Shown here piece after piece: positions 9,046-17,221 of a DNA stretch of 33,338 nt. Position numbers and translations under genes: made by a program. The DNA comes from Oscillospiraceae bacterium. GTDB taxonomy: Bacteria; Bacillota; Clostridia; Oscillospirales; Ruminococcaceae. How positions within the stretch are numbered: the first letter of the stretch is position 1; the number at the start of each line of letters is the position of its first letter. The stretch is from the NCBI GenBank assembly GCA_016291435.1, contig JAEEXH010000027.1, positions 1 through 33,338 on the forward strand. Reading direction: 5' to 3'. The notes under the pieces were generated by a model. It was not told the origin of the DNA and searched no databases. It was given only the letters and a program-made list of their open reading frames with translations.

Positions 9046-9753
9046 TCAGAAGTAAAAACCGTTGCGCGACTGAATCGGCTTCGGCGCCGCCACCCATGTC
9101 ACCATGCCGTGATATTTCACCACGACAATCTTGCCGGCATCGCCGCAGCCGGGCTTCGCCTTCAGGATATATTTGCCCTCCGGCTGATAGAACACCAGAT
9201 AGCTTTCCGTCCATGTACGGCGCCGCGAGTGATGCGTAACCTCATACATGTGGTCTATGGGAATCTCAGTGCAGACAGCGCTGCTGTCCACATTTTTCCA
9301 GAGCATGCGCCGGAACAAATCAACTGCGAATACCGCCGCTGCAATCACGCCGAAGATAAACGCAGCACGCGGGTTGATTTCGGGATGACGGCGGCTCGGC
9401 AGCAGATTGGAGACAGCCAGCACTGCCCCGATTCCGATCGCAGCGCCTGCCTCACGCGAAACATGACCGGACTGCTCTCCCAGCTCGTTCAGCACCGCCT
9501 CGGAGACCGGCTCCCAGAGCGGCGGGAGCATGCTGTTGCATTGTTCCCGTTCCTCCGGAGAGAGATGATGCTCGATGAACCAGCAGATGAACGCGATGAT
9601 CAGCTCACCGAGCAGCAGAATCACCAGCAATGAGGTGAGTTCGGGATCCAGAAATCCTTCCACTGCGGCAGGAATGACAAACAATCCGGCAAGCATAATA
9701 TACATCGGGTATTTCTTCCCGCCGAAGGGGCAGGCAAATTTCAGCCTTTTCAT
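9046..9753 (-). CDS. Tandem paralog 4 of 4: four-helix membrane protein of unknown family
   Basis: A 235-residue predicted inner-membrane protein that I do not recognise. Layout: short charged N-terminus MKRLKFACPFGGKKYP, two hydrophobic helices (about 17-33 and 40-60), a loop with HHLSPEERE and PPLWEPV, two more helices (about 101-120 and 129-147), then a C-terminal beta-rich domain (about 155-225) containing IPIDHMYEVTHH and SYLVFYQPEGKYILKAKPG. An even number of helices puts both termini on the same side, probably the cytoplasm by the positive N-terminus. The same layout and motifs recur in the next three genes upstream. I chose the ATG at 9753, seven bases after GGAG and aligned with the paralogs, over an upstream in-frame start. 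One base separates it from the stop of the preceding paralog. Confidence 0.85.
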   Translation of the reverse strand: MKRLKFACPFGGKKYPMYIMLAGLFVIPAAVEGFLDPELTSLLVILLLGELIIAFICWFIEHHLSPEEREQCNSMLPPLWEPVSEAVLNELGEQSGHVSREAGAAIGIGAVLAVSNLLPSRRHPEINPRAAFIFGVIAAAVFAVDLFRRMLWKNVDSSAVCTEIPIDHMYEVTHHSRRRTWTESYLVFYQPEGKYILKAKPGCGDAGKIVVVKYHGMVTWVAAPKPIQSRNGFYF

Positions 9754-9754
9754 A

Positions 9755-10450
9755 TCAGTTCTCCGATCCGGTCTGCACTGTGCCGGAATGCGGCATCCAG
9801 AAAACAGACCCACGAAATTGAATCACGGCGATAAAATCCTTCCCGCCGCTGCCGGGCTTTGCACGCAGCACATAGCGTCCGTCCGGCTGATAGAACACCA
9901 GATAGCTCACACGCCGCGTGCTTCTGCGGTAAAAATGCGTAAGCTCATACATATGGTCAATCGGGATGACTGCATAGGCTGCGGTCTCGTCTGCCTGCCG
10001 CCAGAGATTGCGGCGGCGCCCGTCCAGCAGCAGAATCAGCACGACTGCCAGTGCGCAGATCAGGAAGATGCTGAAATGCATGTTTCCTTGATCATCCGGG
10101 ATAAAGGACAGCGGGCTGAGCGCCGCCGCACAGGAGATCCCGACGATCGCTGCGGTGCTGAATGCAGGCACCTGCGCGTGCAGATCACGGAGAAGCGCCG
10201 CATCGGCAGGCAGCCAGAGCGGCGGCACGGAGGCTGCGATCTTTTCCGCCTCCTCCGGGCGTAACCGCTGAATCATCAGCCGGCAGACAGCCAGCACAAT
10301 GAAGGGCAGCAGAATCATCATCCCGAACGCCGCAGAGGGCGTCACGCGCTTTGTCCCCAGCAAAAAGGCGGGCAAGGCGATGCCGCACATGCAGAGATAA
10401 TACGGATACTGATGCCCGCCGAACAGACAGGCATATTTCAGGCGCTTCAT
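9755..10450 (-). CDS. Tandem paralog 3 of 4: four-helix membrane protein of unknown family
   Basis: A 231-residue member of the tandem family. It begins MKRLKYACLFGGHQYP, has paired hydrophobic helices near 17-32 and 41-59, the family loop QRLRPEEAEKI with PPLWLP, a second helix pair, and the C-terminal domain with IPIDHMYELTHFYRR and SYLVFYQPDGRYVLRAKPGSG. The start overlaps the stop of the upstream paralog by four bases (ATGA), with GGGAGG seven bases ahead, so translation is coupled. A longer in-frame start exists at 10501 but has no aligned counterpart in the other copies. The first cysteine-proline pair of the N-terminal motif is CL here instead of CP. Function is unknown. Confidence 0.85.
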   Translation of the reverse strand: MKRLKYACLFGGHQYPYYLCMCGIALPAFLLGTKRVTPSAAFGMMILLPFIVLAVCRLMIQRLRPEEAEKIAASVPPLWLPADAALLRDLHAQVPAFSTAAIVGISCAAALSPLSFIPDDQGNMHFSIFLICALAVVLILLLDGRRRNLWRQADETAAYAVIPIDHMYELTHFYRRSTRRVSYLVFYQPDGRYVLRAKPGSGGKDFIAVIQFRGSVFWMPHSGTVQTGSEN

Positions 10451-11154
10451 GTAAGATCCTCCCGTTCTGCGACATACACCGTGCGCGGCACGGATACCCA
10501 TGTGACAAGATGCCGGTATTTCACGACGGCGATTGCGCCGTAATCGCCGCTGCCGGAACGTGCGCGCAGCACATATTTTCCGTCCGGCAGATAGAAGACC
10601 AGATAGCTGAGCGTGTAGTCGCCGTCCTTGTGATGATGCGTCACATCATACATATGGTCGATCGGAATGAATGTATACACGGCAGTGTCGTCGATCGAGC
10701 GCCAGATCATGCAGCGCACAAAGCCGAAGACGAGAATGCCGATGCCGAGGACAACAACGGCTTTGCACACCGTTCCTTCCCCTTCTGTGAGCCAGAGCTG
10801 CGCACCCGTGAGCAGCCCGAGCACGATGCAGCCGATGCCACATATCAGCGCTTTCGGATCAATGATGCGCTTGATACTGCGCACACGCGATATAATATCC
10901 GCCGTGACAGGCAGCCAGAGCGGGAATTCGCTCCGTGCGATTGCCTTCTGCTCCGCAGGCGTCAGGCGGTTCTCAAAAACATAGCAGAGCAGCAGCACGA
11001 CAATCACCGCTAGGAGCATCGCGGTCAGGCAGGAGTCTGCCGGGAGATCAAGCTGCAAACCACAGAATGTCGCAGCCCCAAGCCCCGTGATGCCCGCAGC
11101 AACAGGCGGATATTTCTTCCCGCCGAAGGGACACTGCATTTTCAGGCGTTTCAT
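10447..11154 (-). CDS. Tandem paralog 2 of 4: four-helix membrane protein of unknown family
   Basis: A 235-residue member of the tandem family. It begins MKRLKMQCPFGGKKYP and has hydrophobic helices near 17-33 and 42-60, the loop NRLTPAEQKAIARSE with FPLWLPV, helices near 104-123 and 129-147, and the C-terminal domain with IPIDHMYDVTHHHKDGD and SYLVFYLPDGKYVLRARSG. The strongest resemblance is to the two downstream copies in the C-terminal domain; the membrane helices are much less conserved, as expected for a soluble functional domain held by a membrane anchor. The start overlaps the stop of the divergent first copy by four bases (ATGA), with a GAGG site ahead. Confidence 0.87.
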   Translation of the reverse strand: MKRLKMQCPFGGKKYPPVAAGITGLGAATFCGLQLDLPADSCLTAMLLAVIVVLLLCYVFENRLTPAEQKAIARSEFPLWLPVTADIISRVRSIKRIIDPKALICGIGCIVLGLLTGAQLWLTEGEGTVCKAVVVLGIGILVFGFVRCMIWRSIDDTAVYTFIPIDHMYDVTHHHKDGDYTLSYLVFYLPDGKYVLRARSGSGDYGAIAVVKYRHLVTWVSVPRTVYVAEREDLT

Positions 11155-11876
11155 AAGTTTTCCTCACAGTCAGGCGTCAGGATGCAGAACCACTTTCTGT
11201 ATCGGATGACCTTGACGGTATCTGTGTGCGGTTTGTCGATTTGCAGGATATAGCGTCCGTCCGGAAGATAGCAGACGGCATAATGGCGATAGGATTTGCC
11301 GCCGTACCTTCTGGTGCTGACGCGGGTGAAGCAGTGATTGGCGCGGAGCTCTGCGGTCTCTGCCCGTGCGTCGATGTGCTTCCAGAAGCGTGTGACCAGC
11401 CACACACAGAGCAAGACAGTGCCGAACACACCGAGCAGCAGGCCGCAGACCGGCAGCATTTCGCCCCATGTCAGACGGCTTTTTCCTGCAGCGGTGACCA
11501 GTCCGACAATACCGGCGGGCACAAGCATCACCAGCAGCAGCGGGATGATCGTGAAATCGCCCATTCTGCGCCGGACAGCCTCCAGCTCATGTTCCGACGC
11601 CTGCCGGAATACCGGCGGCTCCGCATCGGCGATCTTCGTGCGCTCCTCGGGCGTCAGCCGATGAAACCAGATGTAAAACAGCCCGAGCAGCAGGAAAAAC
11701 AGCAGGGCGACCCCGCCGAATCCCAGCACCAGCATCATTGCGAGCGTGATGCGTTCCCTCTCATACATGCCGATGCGTGCAGCCAGAAGCGGCATGATCA
11801 GGCAGGCTGCGAAAAACGACACGCCGAACGGAAAATAATACCCCTTGAACAGCACGCGGTATCTGTGTTTTTTCAT
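11151..11876 (-). CDS. Tandem paralog 1 of 4: divergent four-helix membrane protein
   Basis: A 241-residue protein, the most divergent and first-transcribed member of the tandem family. The start MKKHRYRVLFKGYYFP replaces the CPFGGKKYP motif. Helices lie near 17-33, 44-69, 111-128 and 138-160. The loop FHRLTPEERTKIADAEPPVF matches the family loop, and the C-terminal domain keeps YAVCYLPDGRYILQ but lacks IPIDHMY (it has ANHCFTRVSTRRYGG there). The ATG at 11876 follows AGGGAG at about six bases; an in-frame start at 11915 falls within a hairpin and is less likely. It lies 76 bases downstream of rseP, with a GC-rich hairpin between. Function is unknown. Confidence 0.82.
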   Translation of the reverse strand: MKKHRYRVLFKGYYFPFGVSFFAACLIMPLLAARIGMYERERITLAMMLVLGFGGVALLFFLLLGLFYIWFHRLTPEERTKIADAEPPVFRQASEHELEAVRRRMGDFTIIPLLLVMLVPAGIVGLVTAAGKSRLTWGEMLPVCGLLLGVFGTVLLCVWLVTRFWKHIDARAETAELRANHCFTRVSTRRYGGKSYRHYAVCYLPDGRYILQIDKPHTDTVKVIRYRKWFCILTPDCEENL

Positions 11877-11903
11877 AGCAGCTCCCTGCGCAGAAGACGC
11901 GCA

Positions 11904-11934
11904 AAGCCGCGGCACCGCTTAACTGCCGCGGCTT
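11904..11934 (-). other. 11-bp perfect hairpin between rseP and the paralog array
   Basis: AAGCCGCGGCA (11904-11914) and TGCCGCGGCTT (11924-11934) form a perfect 11-bp stem with a 9-base loop. On the minus strand it is followed by TGCGCG, not a T-run, so it is not a standard intrinsic terminator. It may mark a processing site or partially attenuate read-through into the four accessory genes. Confidence 0.6.
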
Positions 11935-11952
11935 GCCGTATCTGCGTCCGGT

Positions 11953-13002
11953 TCACCGGTTGAAGATCTTGAAAACATCCTGGAATGTGATCGCAACCAT
12001 CAGCAGCATCAGCGCGGAGAGCCCGACAAAATGGATCATGCCCTCGACCTTCGCAGGAATCTGCTTTCTGCGGATCGCCTCGATGATGAGGAACACAAGC
12101 CGCCCGCCGTCCAGCGCGGGGAACGGAATCAGGTTGAAGATGCCGACATTGATCGTGATGAAGCTCATGAGGTCAAAGAGCGTCATGCAGGCTTCGCGGA
12201 AGGTCGCGCTCTGCTGCACATAGGTCGCAGTCGTGTCCACGATGCCGACAACGCCCGAGAGATCCTTGAAGCCGTATTTGCCGCGGATCAGGTCAAAGAG
12301 CGAGATCCAGATCAGGCGTGCGGTCGAGACAAAGTTCTTGCAGGTTTGCAGCAGGACATTGCCGACCGTTTTCTTCTGCCCGTAGACATAGAAATCGAGC
12401 AGAGTGCCGGTCGCGTTGTCGTGGAATTTCACACGGTCATAGGTGACCTTCTCCCCCTCGCGCACGACGACAACGCTGTAAGTGTCGCTGTCGGTATTTT
12501 GCAGCGCGTAGGAGATGTCATTTGCCGTGTAGATGCGCAGCCCGTTGATCGAATAGAAGGTATCGTCGGGCTGAAGCCACTCTGCCGATGCCGCCGTCAC
12601 AGCGCCGCTGTCATCCGCGTGGAATTCCGCGATGGTCGTCGTCGTGATCGCCGTGTCGATGCAGAGCACGGCAATGATGAGGAAGAAGCCGAGGATCAGG
12701 TTCATTGTCGCACCGGCAACGGTCACGAGCATCCGCTTCCAGACCGCCTGCTTGCGGAAGGCACGCGGATCGTCGCTGTTTTCATCCTCGCCCTCCATCG
12801 CGCAGTAGCCGCCGATCGGCAGCGCACGGAGGGAATACTTCGTCTCGCCCTTTTGCTTTGAGATGATCGCGGGACCCATGCCGATGGAAAATTCCAGCAC
12901 ACGGATGCCGCATTTTTTTGCCACAAAGAAATGTCCCGCCTCGTGAATCATGATGATGATGCCGAAGCAGAGAATCGCAACCAGAACGGTGAGCAGGGTC
13001 AT
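11953..13002 (-). CDS. rseP: Site-2 intramembrane zinc metalloprotease (RseP/RasP family)
   Basis: Site-2 proteases cut transmembrane anti-sigma factors and leftover signal peptides within the membrane. The 349-residue protein has the first-helix zinc motif HEAGH (H20, E21, H24), a PDZ domain around residues 125-205 (the stretch DDTFYSINGLRIYTANDI is its ligand-groove strand), and the second active-site motif NLIPFPALDGG (LDG at 297-299), followed by a last helix. Multiple hydrophobic segments fit the family. The start overlaps the dxr stop by four bases (ATGA), with GAGGAGG eight bases ahead. The standard neighbour in this cluster is ispG; here four accessory genes intervene. The natural substrate in this organism cannot be read from the window. 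Confidence 0.96.
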   Translation of the reverse strand: MTLLTVLVAILCFGIIIMIHEAGHFFVAKKCGIRVLEFSIGMGPAIISKQKGETKYSLRALPIGGYCAMEGEDENSDDPRAFRKQAVWKRMLVTVAGATMNLILGFFLIIAVLCIDTAITTTTIAEFHADDSGAVTAASAEWLQPDDTFYSINGLRIYTANDISYALQNTDSDTYSVVVVREGEKVTYDRVKFHDNATGTLLDFYVYGQKKTVGNVLLQTCKNFVSTARLIWISLFDLIRGKYGFKDLSGVVGIVDTTATYVQQSATFREACMTLFDLMSFITINVGIFNLIPFPALDGGRLVFLIIEAIRRKQIPAKVEGMIHFVGLSALMLLMVAITFQDVFKIFNR

Positions 13003-14156
13003 GCACTTGCCTCCTCGAGATGTGCAGCGACAAATTCACGCGCTGCATGATCAGCCTTCACAACATCCTCATAGCATGTGAGCGGCGTGACAGGGATCGC
13101 GTCAATCGCCTGTGTGACAAGCTCGCCGATGCGCAGGAACGGGATTTTCTCCGCGAGGAATGCCGCAACTGCCGCTTCGTTCGCGCCGTTCGCGGCAACG
13201 GGAGCCGTGCCGCCCATTTCGCTCGCACGGATACATGCGGTGAGACAGTCGAAGGTGTCGTAGTCGGGCTTTGCAAAGGTCAGCGTGCCGTAATCCGTGA
13301 GGGAGAGCGGCTTTGTCGGGCAGGGAAGCCGGTCGGGATAGCAGAGCGCATACTGAATCGGGATTTTCATATCCGGCACGCCCATCTGTCCGATCATCGA
13401 CTCATCCTGATAGACAACTGCCGAATGCAGCACGCTCTGGCGGTGCACGACAATTTCAATCTCGTCGGGCTTCAGGTCGAAAAGCCAGCGTGCCTCGATG
13501 AATTCCAGCCCCTTGTTCATGAGCGTGGCGGAGTCGATCGTGATTTTATTGCCCATGCTCCAGTTCGGATGATTGAGTGCATCCGCAACGGTCACATGCC
13601 GCAGATCGTCCTTTGTTTTGCCGTAGAAGGGTCCGCCCGATGCGGTGAGAATGATCTTTTTGAGCTGCGCACGTTTGTTGCCCTGCAAGCACTGAAAAAT
13701 CGCCGAGTGCTCGCTGTCAACCGGATAGATCGGAACGCCTTTTTCCGCAGCGGCATTCATCACGAGCGCACCGCCCGCGACCAGCGTTTCCTTGTTCGCG
13801 AGTGCCAGCGGCTTGCCGGCTTCGATGGCTTTCAGCGTCGGCAGAAGGCCGACCATGCCGACAACGGAATTGAGCAGAATATCTGCGGATTTCTGCTGTG
13901 CGATCTCGCAGAGACCGTCCATTCCTGCCAAAAGGCGGCAGCCAAGACCGGCTGCCGCTTCTTTGAGTGCGGGATAACGGGATTCATCTGCGATGCACAG
14001 GAGCTCGGGGTGCAGGGCGCGTGCCTGCTGCACCAGATCATCGACGCGGGTATTTGCGGCAAGGGCGGTGACGCGGAGATTGTGCTTCTCCGCAACTTCG
14101 ATCGCCTGCGTGCCGATGCTGCCCGTTGAGCCGAGGATCGCAAGACTGTTCATCAT
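12999..14156 (-). CDS. dxr: 1-deoxy-D-xylulose 5-phosphate reductoisomerase
   Basis: Dxr (IspC) makes MEP from DXP with NADPH, the first committed step of the MEP pathway. The 385-residue protein opens with the NADPH-binding motif AILGSTGSIGTQA, then has LANKETLVAGG, the metal and substrate region PVDSEHSAIFQCLQG, LTASGGPF, and HPNWSMGNKITIDSATLMNKGLE in order, and a complete C-terminal helical domain. Length is normal. Two ATG codons stand in tandem; the first at 14156 is ten bases from AAGGAG and the second thirteen, so the first is preferred. It lies 14 bases after cdsA and overlaps rseP by four bases. Confidence 0.97.
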   Translation of the reverse strand: MMNSLAILGSTGSIGTQAIEVAEKHNLRVTALAANTRVDDLVQQARALHPELLCIADESRYPALKEAAAGLGCRLLAGMDGLCEIAQQKSADILLNSVVGMVGLLPTLKAIEAGKPLALANKETLVAGGALVMNAAAEKGVPIYPVDSEHSAIFQCLQGNKRAQLKKIILTASGGPFYGKTKDDLRHVTVADALNHPNWSMGNKITIDSATLMNKGLEFIEARWLFDLKPDEIEIVVHRQSVLHSAVVYQDESMIGQMGVPDMKIPIQYALCYPDRLPCPTKPLSLTDYGTLTFAKPDYDTFDCLTACIRASEMGGTAPVAANGANEAAVAAFLAEKIPFLRIGELVTQAIDAIPVTPLTCYEDVVKADHAAREFVAAHLEEASA

Positions 14157-14170
14157 TTCAGAGATACTCC

Positions 14171-15007
14171 TTATACAATGTTGAAGAAGGACGATGCCTG
14201 CACATAAGCGCAGAAGAACGGCAGAACCAGCAGCACGCTGTCGAAGCGGTCGAGCAGGCCGCCGTGACCGGGCATGATGGTGCCGTAGTCCTTGATGTCA
14301 AGCTGACGCTTCAGCACAGAAGCCGCGAGGTCGCCGACCGTGCCGAGCACAGCGCAGACCGCCGCGACGCAGACCGTCGAGAGCCAGCTCACTTCGATCG
14401 GGGTGCCCTTGTTCGCGAGCACCGCCTGATAGACCAGATTGAACACAACGAAGAAAATGATATTGGTGACAATGCCGCCGATGAAGCCCTCCAGCGTTTT
14501 CTTCGGGCTGACCTTCGGGCAGAGCTTTGTCTTGCCGAAGAAGGTGCCTGTGAAATAAGCGCCGGTATCCGCAAGCCATGCGCCGCCGAGCGCAAGCACG
14601 AGATAGGCAAGGCCGTGCTGGGAATGGGTGTTGTGCAGCGTGATCGCGCATGCCATGCCGTTTGCGGTCAGGAGCGTGCCCGCGACCGCAGCAAAGAAAT
14701 CCTTTGCGGGCATTTTCTGCGCCTGGAGCACATAATCCGAGAGCTGGAGCCCGATGCAGACAACGGTCAGCATCATGCGGAAGCGAGCCGCGATGCCGAC
14801 TGTCACAAAAGGCAGCGCAGCAGCATAGATCAGCGAAGCGATTGCCGTAATGCGGTATTTGAACAGATCGTTCGCACGGAAGAATTCAAAGAGAATGATC
14901 AGTGCAATCAGTGCGGCAGCGATCGGCAGCACGATCGTGTGATGCAGGAAGAAGACCAGCAGTGCGACCGCAACGCCGATGCCGGCGGAAATCAATCGAG
15001 TAGCCAT
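14171..15007 (-). CDS. cdsA: Phosphatidate cytidylyltransferase
   Basis: CdsA makes CDP-diacylglycerol from phosphatidate and CTP in the membrane, the precursor for phosphatidylglycerol and cardiolipin. The 278-residue protein is strongly hydrophobic with about seven or eight helices and ends with the family signature: DTGAYFTGTFFGKTKLCP, SPKKTLEGFIGG and later KDYGTIMPGHGGLLDRFDS, the metal-binding catalytic stretch. The start is unusual: the ATG at 15007 is preceded two codons earlier by an in-frame TAG, so it cannot be longer, yet the only good ribosome site (AAAGGAG, 15043-15037) is 29 bases away, separated from it by a small hairpin. See the separate entry. It is co-directional with uppS upstream and dxr downstream. 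Confidence 0.95.
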   Translation of the reverse strand: MATRLISAGIGVAVALLVFFLHHTIVLPIAAALIALIILFEFFRANDLFKYRITAIASLIYAAALPFVTVGIAARFRMMLTVVCIGLQLSDYVLQAQKMPAKDFFAAVAGTLLTANGMACAITLHNTHSQHGLAYLVLALGGAWLADTGAYFTGTFFGKTKLCPKVSPKKTLEGFIGGIVTNIIFFVVFNLVYQAVLANKGTPIEVSWLSTVCVAAVCAVLGTVGDLAASVLKRQLDIKDYGTIMPGHGGLLDRFDSVLLVLPFFCAYVQASSFFNIV

Positions 15008-15043
15008 ATTCTATATGTGTGCGGCATCACGCCGCTCTCCTTT
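14992..15043 (-). promoter_or_regulatory. cdsA translation start region: distant ribosome site, hairpin and 11-codon ORF
   Basis: Minus strand order: AAAGGAG (15043-15037), then the hairpin GCGGC-GTGAT-GCCGC (15035-15021), then ACACATATAGAAT and the cdsA ATG at 15007. The hairpin loop contains a GTG/ATG well placed for the ribosome site; the ATG at 15027 opens an 11-residue frame (MPHTYRIWLLD) that ends at 14992, overlapping the start of cdsA out of frame. Either the hairpin shortens the effective spacing for cdsA, or a leader peptide is translated and cdsA is started by reinitiation. This is inference from layout. Confidence 0.4.
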
Positions 15044-15072
15044 GATGTTAGTGATGTGCGGGGGTGTGTATG

Positions 15073-15822
15073 TCAGGAATCCTCGCCGGGATTGAGACCG
15101 CCGAAGCGTCTGGTGCGGCGCGCAAATTCGACGATTGCCTTGTCGAGCTCCTTGGAATCGAAGTCCGGCCAGAGCGTATCGCAGAAATAGAATTCCGCAT
15201 AGGCACACTGCCAGAGCAGGAAGTTCGAGATACGCTGCTCCCCGCCCGGTCTGATCAGCAGATCGACATCGGGCATATCCTTCGTGTAGAGATTCTGCGA
15301 GATCATCTCTTCGGTGATGTCATCGGGATTCAGCGTGCCCGCCTGCACCTGCTTCGCAAGGCGCTTCACGGCAGAGGTGATCTCATGCCGCGAGCCGTAG
15401 TTTGCCGCGATGCCGGCGGTCATGCGCTCAAAGTCATCGGTATCCTTCTGGATATCGAGGAACTGCTGGCGGAGGTCGCTCTCGAAGCCGTCCTCATCGC
15501 CGAGCAGCACAAAGCGCGTCCGCAGGTCAAAATGCTCGTAGGCTTCCTTCAGATACTTGCGCATCAGATCCATCAGCGCATGCACCTCGTCGTCGGGGCG
15601 CTTCCAGTTTTCGGTGGAAAACGCATAGAACGAGATGTATTCCACGCCGATGTCATTTGCATAGCGCAGGAGCTTGCGGAAGGAAAGCGCACCCTGCACA
15701 TGCCCGTAGGTGCGGGGCATGCCGCGTTTTTTCGCCCATCTGCCGTTGCCGTCCATGATGATCGCGATATGACGCGGCATCATGTCTCTCGGCACGGGCG
15801 GTTCCTTTGGTTTTCTTGCCAT
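15073..15822 (-). CDS. uppS: Undecaprenyl diphosphate synthase (cis-prenyltransferase)
   Basis: UppS extends farnesyl diphosphate with isopentenyl units to C55-PP, the lipid carrier on which MraY and MurG (encoded on the other arm of this window) build lipid I and II. The 249-residue protein has IAIIMDGNGRWAKKRG with the catalytic aspartate near residue 24, the FYAFSTENWKRP motif, DVDLLIRPGGEQRISNFLLW and AEFYFCDTLWPDF. All conserved cis-prenyltransferase regions are present. The ATG at 15822 is eight bases from AAGGAG. It sits between frr and cdsA in the usual order. Confidence 0.97.
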   Translation of the reverse strand: MARKPKEPPVPRDMMPRHIAIIMDGNGRWAKKRGMPRTYGHVQGALSFRKLLRYANDIGVEYISFYAFSTENWKRPDDEVHALMDLMRKYLKEAYEHFDLRTRFVLLGDEDGFESDLRQQFLDIQKDTDDFERMTAGIAANYGSRHEITSAVKRLAKQVQAGTLNPDDITEEMISQNLYTKDMPDVDLLIRPGGEQRISNFLLWQCAYAEFYFCDTLWPDFDSKELDKAIVEFARRTRRFGGLNPGEDS

Positions 15823-15851
15823 ATCATTGACTCCTTATCCTGCCGCTCCGG

Positions 15852-16418
15852 TCAGATGCTCATGATCTCCTTTTCCTTTGCGGAAACGAGCTTGTCAATC
15901 TCCTCGGTATACTTATCGGTGAGATTCTGCACCTTCTTGTCGGCATCCTTGAGATCGTCCTCGGTGATCTCGGAATTCTTCTTCATCGCCTTGAATTTGT
16001 CCATGACATCTCTGCGCTCGTTGCGGATCGCGACCTTTGCCTCATCGCCGTACTTCTTGATGGTCTTGCAGAGATCCTTTCTGCGGTCCTCGGTGAGCTG
16101 CGGGAAGACAAGGCGGATCTGCTTGCCGTCGTCGGTCGGGGTGATGCCGAGCTCAGAGGCAAGAATCGCCTTGGTGATCGGCTTGATCATGCTGGTATCC
16201 CACGGAGCGATGACGAGCATTCTCGCCTCGGGCACGGAGACCGCCGCGACCTGATTGATCGGGGTCGGGGTGCCGTAGTAGTCAACCGGGATCTTATCGA
16301 GCACAGCCGGGTTTGCTCTGCCCGCACGGATCGACGCAAACTCCTCAGTGAGGCGGTCGATGGTCTTCTTCATATGCTTTTCAGCGGAATTCAGCTTATC
16401 CTTCATCAGTTCGTTCAT
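15852..16418 (-). CDS. frr: Ribosome recycling factor
   Basis: RRF splits post-termination ribosomes together with EF-G. The 188-residue protein is of usual length and opens MNELMKDKLNSAEKHMKKTI, with the diagnostic EEFASIRAGRANPAVLDKI and VDYYGTPTPINQVAAVSVPEAR, and a long C-terminal helix that completes the three-helix bundle (residues 105-188, KKVQNLTDKYTEEIDKLVSAKE). A clear AAGGAG lies seven bases before the ATG. The gene follows pyrH by 61 bases, with no terminator between them. Confidence 0.98.
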   Translation of the reverse strand: MNELMKDKLNSAEKHMKKTIDRLTEEFASIRAGRANPAVLDKIPVDYYGTPTPINQVAAVSVPEARMLVIAPWDTSMIKPITKAILASELGITPTDDGKQIRLVFPQLTEDRRKDLCKTIKKYGDEAKVAIRNERRDVMDKFKAMKKNSEITEDDLKDADKKVQNLTDKYTEEIDKLVSAKEKEIMSI

Positions 16419-16479
16419 GACAATTCTCCTTACTGTATATGATATGGAGCCGGATGCGGTTTCATACCGGCAGCGGTTC

Positions 16480-17190
16480 TTATTCCGGGAGGATCAGTGT
16501 GCCGACCTTTGCGCCCATGCAGGCATCGTAGATATTGTCGGGGCGGCTGAGGTCGAAGACGAGCATCGTTGTGCCGTTGTCGCGGCAGAGGGCGGCTGCT
16601 GCGGAGTCCATGACGCCGAGCTGGCTGCCGATGACCTCAGAGAATGCGAGGGTATCATACTTGACGGCATCGGAATATTTGTTCGGATCCTTGTCGTATA
16701 CGCCGTCAACCATAGTTGCCTTCATGAGAATATCCGCTTCGATCTCGGAAGCACGGAGCGCTGCCGCGGTATCCGTCGAGAAGAAGGGATTGCCGGTGCC
16801 GCAGCCGAAGATGACGATTCTGCCCTTTTCAAAGTGACGGATCGCACGGTTGCGGATATAGGGCTCTGCGACCTTGGTCATGGTGATCGCGGTCTGCACG
16901 CGCACCTCACAGCCGAGATGCTCAAGCGCATCTGCGAGCGCGAGTGCGTTCATCGCCGTCGCGAGCATGCCGATATGGTCTGCTCTGGTTCTGTCCATCG
17001 AGCCGGACGATCTGCCGCGCCAGAAATTGCCGCCGCCGACGACGATGCCGATCTGGACGCCCGCATCGGCGCAGCGCTTCACCGCCTTGCAGATGGGGAC
17101 GATGACGTCATAGTCGAGTCCGGTTTTCTTGTCACCGGCGAGGGCTTCGCCGCTGAGCTTGAGAAGTATGCGCTTATATTTGAGTTCCAT
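16480..17190 (-). CDS. pyrH: Uridylate kinase (UMP kinase)
   Basis: PyrH phosphorylates UMP to UDP and is a hexameric amino-acid-kinase-fold enzyme. The 236-residue protein starts MELKYKRILLKLSGEALAG, with the phosphate loop in LKLSGEAL, the GIVVGGGNFWRG motif near residue 57, MLATAMNALAL and the C-terminal NGTTMLVFDLSRPDNI. The frame stays open for about 100 further codons upstream, into the promoter, but the ATG at 17190 has GGAGGTG at about eight bases and is the family start. It is the first gene of the pyrH-frr-uppS-cdsA-dxr-rseP cluster and has its own promoter about 30 bases upstream. Confidence 0.98.
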   Translation of the reverse strand: MELKYKRILLKLSGEALAGDKKTGLDYDVIVPICKAVKRCADAGVQIGIVVGGGNFWRGRSSGSMDRTRADHIGMLATAMNALALADALEHLGCEVRVQTAITMTKVAEPYIRNRAIRHFEKGRIVIFGCGTGNPFFSTDTAAALRASEIEADILMKATMVDGVYDKDPNKYSDAVKYDTLAFSEVIGSQLGVMDSAAAALCRDNGTTMLVFDLSRPDNIYDACMGAKVGTLILPE

Positions 17191-17221
17191 AATGGTACAC
17201 CTCCGTATGCTAGATAGTTCT

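Noticed and set aside
7927-9633. 568-codon plus-strand open frame opposite ispG and the first paralog
   Set aside because: It spans two confirmed minus-strand genes and their intergenic spacer, with no recognisable motif; this is a codon-bias shadow.
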